A stretch of 7,691 nucleotides of DNA, from NCBI GenBank assembly GCA_015486685.1, contig WFRC01000330.1, positions 1 through 7,691 of the forward strand, given 5' to 3'. A model generated the notes under the pieces. That model made no database searches and had not been told where the DNA came from. It was given only the letters and a program-made list of their open reading frames with translations. This DNA is from Caldifarciminota bacterium (GTDB lineage Bacteria; Hydrothermota; UBA3072; WFRC01). Below, one piece after another: positions 5,879 through 7,691 of this stretch (positions within the stretch are counted from its first letter, which is position 1; every line of letters starts with the position of its first letter). The position numbers and the translations under genes are program-made.

Positions 5879-6121
5879 AAGTGGGAAGTGAGAACTAAGA
5901 AGCGAGAAGTTGAAAAGACCGTGAAGCGTGAGGAGATAGAAGATATTGGATGTTAGATGTTGGATAAAATAAGCGTTGTTTTTACAATTAACGATTTACG
6001 CCTAACGCTTCACGAATTGTTTCCGCATTCCGCATTATTATTTGGCGGAAAGCGGTTAGCGGTAAGCGGTCGGCGTGCTCACTTCTCAGTTCCTACTTCT
6101 TACTTTCCAGTTTATCTGGGA
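5879..6121. repeat. Array with 7-nt periodicity, containing dispersed-repeat copy B
   Basis: Positions 5879-6018 divide into 20 consecutive 7-nt units with no phase break. The motif changes along the way: AAGTGAG/AAGCGAG type (5879-5913), GTGAAGC type (5921-5934), GATGTTA/GATGTTG type (5942-5969), and ACGATTT/ACGCCTA type (5984-6018). After short phase jumps come TTTCCGC/ATTCCGC (6020-6033), GCGGTTA/GCGGTAA (6045-6072) and CTCACTT/CTTACTT (6078-6112). Positions 5975-6030 and 6107-6121 match the copy at 3068-3145. Several blocks are reverse complements: AAGTGAG (5886) with CTCACTT (6078), CGTGAAGCGT (5920-5929) with ACGCTTCACG (6005-6014), and TTTCCGC (6020) with GCGGAAA (6045). The array fills the gap between convergent genes and ends 7 bp before the abiEi stop. 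The preceding 5819-5878 holds nothing I can name. Confidence 0.85.
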
Positions 6122-6128
6122 TATGAAC

Positions 6129-6704
6129 TTATATACCAATATTTTTGATGAAATTTTTTACATAAGGAGGGAATTTTTTAACAATTTTATAAACCTCTTC
6201 TTCTTTAAGTTTTTTGAGGTCTATTTCGTCTAAATCAATTTCTGCCTTTCCTCTGAGATAAAGGTAAACCTGGTCAACAAATGCCTTCTCAGGACTTGCA
6301 ATGTAAATCTTTCCCTGAACCCCATATCCCCAGAAAAGGTCTTTTTTTATCTTACGGAAGAGCAGTTCTCTTTTCCCTATAATCCACCTTTTTGTCTTTC
6401 GGGTGGTTGCAAAAGTAATGGTATATGGAATAAGGTTCAGTACCCCATATCTGGAAAGTGCAGATTCAAAAGAGAGATAACAGGGAGGATAAAGTTCCAT
6501 TGCAATTTTTTCAATCTCAATCTTTTCCCCTCCTGGAATGTACAATCCCTTTCCTATCCTCTCAAGTATTCCCATCTTCACCCATCTGTTTAATTTTACA
6601 TAAAGGGCATCCCTATTGGAATCTGTAATCTTCTCAATGTCTGAGATTGAATAAAAAGGTCTGTTAATTTCTTTAAGTTTTCTAAAAAGTTCTATTGCTT
6701 TCAT
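6129..6704 (-). CDS. abiEi: AbiEi-family antitoxin of a type IV toxin-antitoxin pair
   Basis: 191 residues. Residues 15-55 form a winged helix-turn-helix (FYSISDIEKIT, then ALYVKLNRWVKMGILERIGKGLY), the DNA-binding end typical of AbiEi and related transcriptional-regulator antitoxins. The C-terminal part carries the family pattern: CYLSFESALSRYGVL (75-89), TFATTRKTKRW (97-107), KKDLFWGY (120-127) and IASPEKAFVDQVYLYL (135-150). AbiEi proteins neutralise the AbiEii nucleotidyltransferase without forming a stable complex and often repress their own promoter. The ATG overlaps the toxin stop as ATGA, so translation is probably coupled. The antitoxin is the downstream gene here, the reverse of the classical abiE order. 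The stop is TAA at 6131-6129, next to the heptad array. Confidence 0.92.
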   Translation of the reverse strand: MKAIELFRKLKEINRPFYSISDIEKITDSNRDALYVKLNRWVKMGILERIGKGLYIPGGEKIEIEKIAMELYPPCYLSFESALSRYGVLNLIPYTITFATTRKTKRWIIGKRELLFRKIKKDLFWGYGVQGKIYIASPEKAFVDQVYLYLRGKAEIDLDEIDLKKLKEEEVYKIVKKFPPYVKNFIKNIGI

Positions 6705-7357
6705 AATTCTTCTATAATAAGGTGAAAGTTCAAAGGAAGATACTTTTTCAGGTCTCTCCTTAATATTTTCTTTTCCAGAGATACAGGTGATTTATATGGT
6801 ATATTTAATTTTTGGGAAATATACCAGAGGTCAAAAAGGTCTTTGGGTTTCGCTCTATCCTGAAGGCATTTTATTTTATCCTTATATAGTTGGGAAAGGG
6901 TAGATACCTTCAGAAGGACAGAATATATAGAAGAAGGAGAGGATGCAACCTTTAATTTCCACTGATAATTTTCTTCAACCCTTTTTGAAATTTCAATCTT
7001 TATCCTGAATGGGTGTGGCAAAAATTCCTTTTTTACCTTTATTTCTGCAAGATATGTAAAATGCTTTTCCATAATGTCATCAATCTCACACTCGTAGAAA
7101 GGCGATATTAAATTCATTATATCTTTTTCAAAGTTTTTCTTCATACTATTCCTTATGATAGAAAAATCCAGGTCTTCTGAAAATCTTGGTGAACCATACA
7201 CAAGCCTCATTGCAGTCCCTTCCTTAAAGATAATGTCCTTTCCCCATTGCAAAAGGGAAATCCCTCTTAAAACCAAGATTTCGTAATATTCCCTTACAAC
7301 TTGAAGAATATCAATACCCAGTTTTTTTGCTAAATTTTCAGCAATTATTTGTTCCAT
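6701..7357 (-). CDS. abiEii: AbiEii-family nucleotidyltransferase toxin
   Basis: 218 residues from the ATG at 7357. The in-frame TTG at 7369, four codons earlier, is rejected because it falls inside the predicted -10 box. AbiEii toxins are NTPases/nucleotidyltransferases that stop growth, some by modifying tRNA 3' ends, and act in phage abortive infection. Visible motifs: FKEGTAMRLVYGSPRFSEDL followed by DF (44-65) is the signature, with E-D-L-D-F supplying the metal-binding aspartates (Asp62, Asp64). The IEI strand (121-123) and AKPKDLFDLWYI (169-180) are the usual later motifs. One oddity is Glu46 where most members have Gly (KGGT). Length is somewhat short for the family but all core motifs are present. 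It is transcribed from its own promoter between it and the patatin gene. Confidence 0.92.
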   Translation of the reverse strand: MEQIIAENLAKKLGIDILQVVREYYEILVLRGISLLQWGKDIIFKEGTAMRLVYGSPRFSEDLDFSIIRNSMKKNFEKDIMNLISPFYECEIDDIMEKHFTYLAEIKVKKEFLPHPFRIKIEISKRVEENYQWKLKVASSPSSIYSVLLKVSTLSQLYKDKIKCLQDRAKPKDLFDLWYISQKLNIPYKSPVSLEKKILRRDLKKYLPLNFHLIIEEL

Positions 7358-7368
7358 CTTTCTTAACA

Positions 7369-7397
7369 AATATAATAAGGAATCAAGAAAAAGTCAA
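7369..7397 (-). promoter_or_regulatory. Sigma-70-type promoter of the abiE operon
   Basis: On the minus strand, TTGACT (7397-7392) and TATATT (7374-7369) are separated by exactly 17 nt; each matches five of six consensus positions. Transcription would start near 7362, only about five bases before the toxin ATG at 7357. That implies a leaderless or nearly leaderless mRNA and explains why no convincing ribosome binding site is seen. Confidence 0.6.
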
Positions 7398-7431
7398 GAA
7401 AAATTTTTATACATCGATAACAATGTTGGGA

Positions 7432-7691
7432 TTAGACTTTAAGGATGCGTCTGAGAAAACTGGTTTTTTTGGTAATGATATTTTTGATATCCTTGATATT
7501 TTTTTGCGCTGATATTCTTCCCCTGTCTATGAAGAAATCAATATTCTCAAATTCTGTCCAGTGATGTCCCATTGTATCCACAGGTATTACAATATCTGCT
7601 TTGCTCAAAAGCATCTTCTCCAATTTTACCTTTGCGAGTTCATCACTTCTCATATATATTTCAAATGCCGTATTCAAATTACCCGGATGTG
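7432..7691 (-). CDS. Patatin/NTE-family phospholipase, C-terminal part (5' partial)
   Basis: The minus-strand frame runs in from beyond the window and ends at TAA (7434-7432); 85 residues are visible. The segment HPGNLNTAFEIYMRSDELAK, then KLEKMLLSKADIVIPVDTMG, then FFIDRGRISAQKNI matches the end of bacterial patatin-like proteins (RssA/NTE type): a helix before an ADxVIxP strand, then an I-x-x-G helix. The catalytic Ser (GxSxG) and Asp (DG[AG]) would lie upstream and cannot be seen. The last 25 residues are basic. Patatins hydrolyse acyl lipids; some act in defence, but most such NTE-like proteins are ordinary housekeeping or membrane enzymes. The TTG at 7677 is not a start, as homology continues before it. 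The gap to the toxin ATG is 74 bp and holds the abiE promoter. Confidence 0.72.
   Translation of the reverse strand, partial: HPGNLNTAFEIYMRSDELAKVKLEKMLLSKADIVIPVDTMGHHWTEFENIDFFIDRGRISAQKNIKDIKNIITKKTSFLRRILKV

Noticed and set aside
5957..6148. 63-residue plus-strand open frame
   Set aside because: It lies almost wholly in the heptad array and dispersed repeat, overlaps the abiEi 3' end and has no ribosome binding site; it is repeat-derived.
7327..7512. Plus-strand 61-residue frame
   Set aside because: Antisense to the toxin start, the abiE promoter and the patatin end; no supporting features.

Overview
The window is AT-rich bacterial DNA with strong AAGGAGG-type ribosome binding sites. 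Nothing in it fixes the taxonomy. Two lipoproteins, a predicted secreted protein and a fragment like the C-terminal sorting (type IX / FlgD-like) domain point to a diderm, perhaps a candidate phylum near the FCB group (Cloacimonadota, WOR-3 or similar). That placement is inference.

Layout. (1) Positions 1-2984, plus strand: the 3' part of a TPR-CHAT protease gene with both catalytic residues visible. It is joined by an ATGA stop/start overlap to a 280-residue protein resembling a divergent sigma-70-family factor. (2) 2985-3291: a repeat-rich spacer with a G/C hairpin, two related hairpin units, one copy of a dispersed repeat and an A/T palindrome. (3) 3292-3699: a small cytosolic protein with a predicted C-terminal beta-sandwich, possibly a third component of the CHAT/sigma module. 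(4) 3700-5818: an envelope-protein cluster on the plus strand. It holds a CsgG/LpoB-like lipoprotein, an orphan sorting-domain remnant, a secreted protein with a CTG start and a frameshift, and a TRL-like lipoprotein. (5) 5819-6128: a non-coding region dominated by an array with 7-nt periodicity. It includes the second copy of the dispersed repeat and lies between convergent genes. (6) 6129-7357, minus strand: a type IV toxin-antitoxin pair, AbiEii toxin followed by AbiEi antitoxin, with a recognisable promoter that gives an almost leaderless mRNA. (7) 7432-7691, minus strand: the C-terminus of a patatin/NTE-family phospholipase running off the window.

Two things stand out. The first is the pairing of a CHAT protease with a sigma-like factor and a small accessory protein. 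It recalls the logic of the CRISPR-linked TPR-CHAT (Csx29)/Csx30/sigma system, but no CRISPR component is visible. The second is the heptad array: 5879-6018 can be cut into 20 consecutive 7-nt units without a phase break, the motif changes along the array, and the related copy near 3068 carries fewer units. The lipoprotein cluster also shows decay: a lost ATG, a one-base frameshift and an orphan domain.
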